The notes under the pieces were generated by a model. The model was not told the DNA's origin, made no database searches, and saw only the letters and a program-made list of their open reading frames with translations. The position numbers and the translations under genes were made by a program. Shown piece by piece: positions 62,398 to 64,000 of a stretch of 64,000 nt of DNA. Source of the DNA: Psychrosphaera aestuarii (GTDB lineage: Bacteria > Pseudomonadota > Gammaproteobacteria > Enterobacterales > Alteromonadaceae); NCBI RefSeq assembly GCF_017948405.1, contig NZ_CP072844.1:2480001-2544000 (forward strand), given 5' to 3'. The stretch's first letter is position 1, and the number at the start of each line of letters is the position of its first letter.

Positions 62398-63699
62398 GTG
62401 GAGACAATAGATACGATTCCATATTCAGTTTCTGATAAACAAATAATTCATGCTTTAATTAAAATATCTGCATTAATTACAGAGCAATATAAATTATCTG
62501 AATTATATAAAAAATTACATGCGATCATAAGTGAAGTGGTATTTGCTAAAAATATTGCGATTGCTGAAATTGATTTAGAGTCTCATATTATGAATATTAC
62601 TTATTTTTTAGATGAAAAAGACGGTAATAAGTTTTATGGCAAAAAAATAGATATTGGAAGAGGGTTATCCGCATACGCAATAAAAAGGCAAGCTCCGACT
62701 AGATTAAATGAACAACAAATAATTGAGCTACAAAACAAAGGAGAGATCGATCGTATCTACGGCACTATGTGTAAAAGCTGGATAGGCGTTCCTATTGTTG
62801 ACGATGGAACGGTTATTGGTTTGATTATTGTGCAAAGTTACACATCTGAGTACGTTTATTCAGAGCGCGACTTAGAAGTATTAACCTTTGTTGGCTCAAA
62901 TATAAATATTTTAGTTAAGCAGAAAAAAATTGTAGAAGAAGAAAAGCTTTTAAGAGCCGAAATTCTTCAGAAAGACAAAATGGCATCACTCGGAGGTTTA
63001 GTCGCGGGAGTTGCACATGAAATTAATACACCTTTAGGTGTCTGCGTTACAGGTATTTCAAACTTACTAGAGGAACATGTTAGATTCAGAATGGCAGTCG
63101 ATGCGGGTACGGTTACCGAAAAACAATTTAATAATTTTGTTGACGACGTAGGGGAGACTTGTGAAATCATAAAAAGTAACGTAAATCGTGCCGCCACGTT
63201 AATTTCTAGCTTTAAACAAATTGCTGTAGACCAATCATCTGAAAGCAAACGAGTTATTAACATCAAGACCTATCTTGATGAAATTATTCATTCCCTGCAC
63301 CCAATTATCCGAAAGACAAAACATAAAATAGTCATTGATTGCGCAGACGACATCGAAAGTCTTACACACCCTGGTGCAATATCTCAGCTATTTACAAATC
63401 TTATTACAAACTCTCTAATCCATGGTTTTGAAGATATAGAAAGTGGAACAATAGAAATAAAAGTATCTAAGAAGAAAGGCAACCTCGAGTTTATATACAG
63501 TGATAATGGCAAAGGAATGAATAAAGAACAAAAAAAGAAATTCTTTGAGCCTTTTTACACAACAAAACGAGGAAGTGGCGGAAGTGGTTTAGGAGGCCAT
63601 ATTATCTTTAATATAGTAGCAACGTCATTACACGGAAATGTTGTACTCGAAAGTCATAAAGCTAAAGGAACTCAATTCACTATTACTTTCCCAAGCTAG
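62398..63699 (+). CDS. GAF-domain soluble histidine kinase
   Basis: A 433-residue sensor kinase without membrane segments. A GAF domain (about 30-175) senses an internal signal. The kinase core has H207 in VAGVAHEINTPLG, the N box FTNLITNSLIHGFED, G1 YSDNGKGM, F box FFEPFYTTKRGSGGSGLGGHI and the G2 loop in the same block. It starts with GTG, preceded by GAAGGAAC, one base after the regulator's stop, so it should phosphorylate D74 of that regulator. No terminator follows directly in the plus direction. Confidence 0.93.
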   Translation: METIDTIPYSVSDKQIIHALIKISALITEQYKLSELYKKLHAIISEVVFAKNIAIAEIDLESHIMNITYFLDEKDGNKFYGKKIDIGRGLSAYAIKRQAPTRLNEQQIIELQNKGEIDRIYGTMCKSWIGVPIVDDGTVIGLIIVQSYTSEYVYSERDLEVLTFVGSNINILVKQKKIVEEEKLLRAEILQKDKMASLGGLVAGVAHEINTPLGVCVTGISNLLEEHVRFRMAVDAGTVTEKQFNNFVDDVGETCEIIKSNVNRAATLISSFKQIAVDQSSESKRVINIKTYLDEIIHSLHPIIRKTKHKIVIDCADDIESLTHPGAISQLFTNLITNSLIHGFEDIESGTIEIKVSKKKGNLEFIYSDNGKGMNKEQKKKFFEPFYTTKRGSGGSGLGGHIIFNIVATSLHGNVVLESHKAKGTQFTITFPS

Positions 63700-63762
63700 G
63701 ACACAGTTGCCGAGAGCGACGAAGTAGCGAGCCGTAATGGTTGGGTATAAATCGGAGGCAAT

Positions 63763-63793
63763 AAAAACCCCCTCGCACATAGTGCAAGGGGTT
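63763..63793 (-). terminator. Minus-strand terminator in repeat copy 1
   Basis: The same hairpin as in copy 2, but with one outer pair lost by an A-to-C change at 63768, which also shortens the T-run to five on the minus strand. Confidence 0.75.
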
Positions 63794-63909
63794 AGTATGG
63801 GAGCCTGGCGTGTCGACTGCATGGATGCAGGAGTTAGAGCAACGCAGGAGCAGTTGCCGAGAGCGACGAAGTAGCGAGCCGTGATGGTTGGGTATAAATT
63901 GGAGGCAAT

Positions 63910-63940
63910 AAAAAACCCCTCGCACATAGTGCAAGGGGTT
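63910..63940 (-). terminator. Minus-strand terminator in repeat copy 2
   Basis: On the minus strand AACCCCTTGCAC pairs with GTGCGAGGGGTT over 12 positions (one U-G wobble) around a 3-base loop, and six T residues overlap and follow the stem. On the plus strand the wobble becomes a C-A mismatch and no T-run follows, so the direction is clearly minus. Confidence 0.85.
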
Positions 63941-64000
63941 AGTATGGGAGCCTGGCGTGTCGACTGCATGGATGCAGGAGTTAGAGCAACGCAGGAGCAG

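Larger units (their letters stand above)
63704..64000. repeat. 147-base tandem repeat, two full copies and the start of a third
   Basis: Copies lie at 63704-63850 and 63851-63997 and differ at only three positions; the first three bases of another copy follow at 63998. Read on the minus strand, each unit holds a hairpin (CTGCAT-GG-ATGCAG), then GACACGCCAGGCTCCC, which resembles the 3' end of Vibrio-type 5S rRNA (GACATCGCCAGGCTT), then a strong terminator. The array therefore looks like amplified 5S-tail-plus-terminator DNA and probably continues beyond the window. Open frames across it are artefacts. Confidence 0.93.

Noticed and set aside
63628..63969. Open frames with repeated RQAPILTPCTMCEG
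   Set aside because: They are translations of the 147-base terminator repeat; the internal peptide repeats come from DNA repetition and there is no start signal.
63704..64000. CRISPR array
   Set aside because: The units are contiguous 147-base copies with no short repeat/spacer alternation and no cas genes nearby.

Overview
The window looks like a chromosomal segment of a marine gammaproteobacterium of the order Alteromonadales, probably near Colwelliaceae (Colwellia/Thalassotalea/Psychrosphaera type). This is inferred from the AT-rich DNA, an H-ring flagellar protein (FlgT), the 283-residue ThyA form also known in Vibrio, and gene orders shared with E. coli and Vibrio: rppH-ptsP-lgt-thyA beside divergent mutH, holD-rimI, and rlmE-ftsH-folP-glmM-secG-tRNA-Leu. 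Most of the window is housekeeping DNA. No prophage, IS element, CRISPR array or recognised defence system is visible.

Layout. 1-6.5 kb: a cut-off membrane protein, a small unknown gene, a photolyase/cryptochrome overlapping a tiny DUF2256 gene, an enolase-superfamily sugar-acid dehydratase with a class II aldolase, a self-contained HTH regulator/membrane-protein pair, and a Gre-like protein. 6.6-13.3 kb: argS and prfC, a membrane-fused spermidine-synthase-like protein, rimI-holD and tRNA-Trp. 13.4-18.3 kb: rlmA, an exported peroxiredoxin overlapping a methyltransferase, feoAB behind a Fur box, and a DUF2750 gene. 18.3-22.8 kb: an operon of an alkylglycerol-monooxygenase-like membrane hydroxylase, a TonB-dependent receptor and a membrane protein. 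22.9-29.8 kb: thyA, lgt, a TSUP transporter, ptsP and rppH, divergent from mutH and a DUF1415 gene. 29.8-37.8 kb: a DPP-IV-like lipoprotein peptidase, tyrS, dgt with a DUF4124 gene, yigZ, a single-domain voltage-gated cation channel and a lipoprotein.

37.9-41.2 kb: a succinate-semialdehyde-type dehydrogenase and a DJ-1/PfpI protein, divergent from a LysR regulator. 41.3-47.6 kb: one tight operon of an RND adaptor, RND pump, exported amidohydrolase and DUF2058 protein. 47.7-50.1 kb: divergent flgP and flgT, then a lone Hpt phosphotransfer protein. 50.1-54 kb: a periplasmic solute-binding-like protein, yghU, a ygjP-type metallopeptidase and yegD. 54-60.6 kb: the essential cluster rlmE-ftsH-folP-glmM-tpiA-secG-tRNA-Leu, divergent from yhbY. 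60.8-63.7 kb: a DUF3369/HD-GYP response regulator one base away from a GAF histidine kinase. 63.7-64 kb: 147-bp tandem repeats, each with a minus-strand terminator and a 5S-rRNA-tail-like segment, suggesting an rRNA operon just beyond the right edge.

Several start sites were moved from the longest reading frame because a ribosome binding site, a family N-terminus or a promoter pointed to a later codon. The features most worth a second look are the monooxygenase/TonB operon, the inverted repeat spanning the promoter of the HTH gene at 5.1 kb (which appears leaderless), the tandem duplications at gene 3' ends, the acidic selectivity filter of the ion channel, and the 147-bp terminator repeats.
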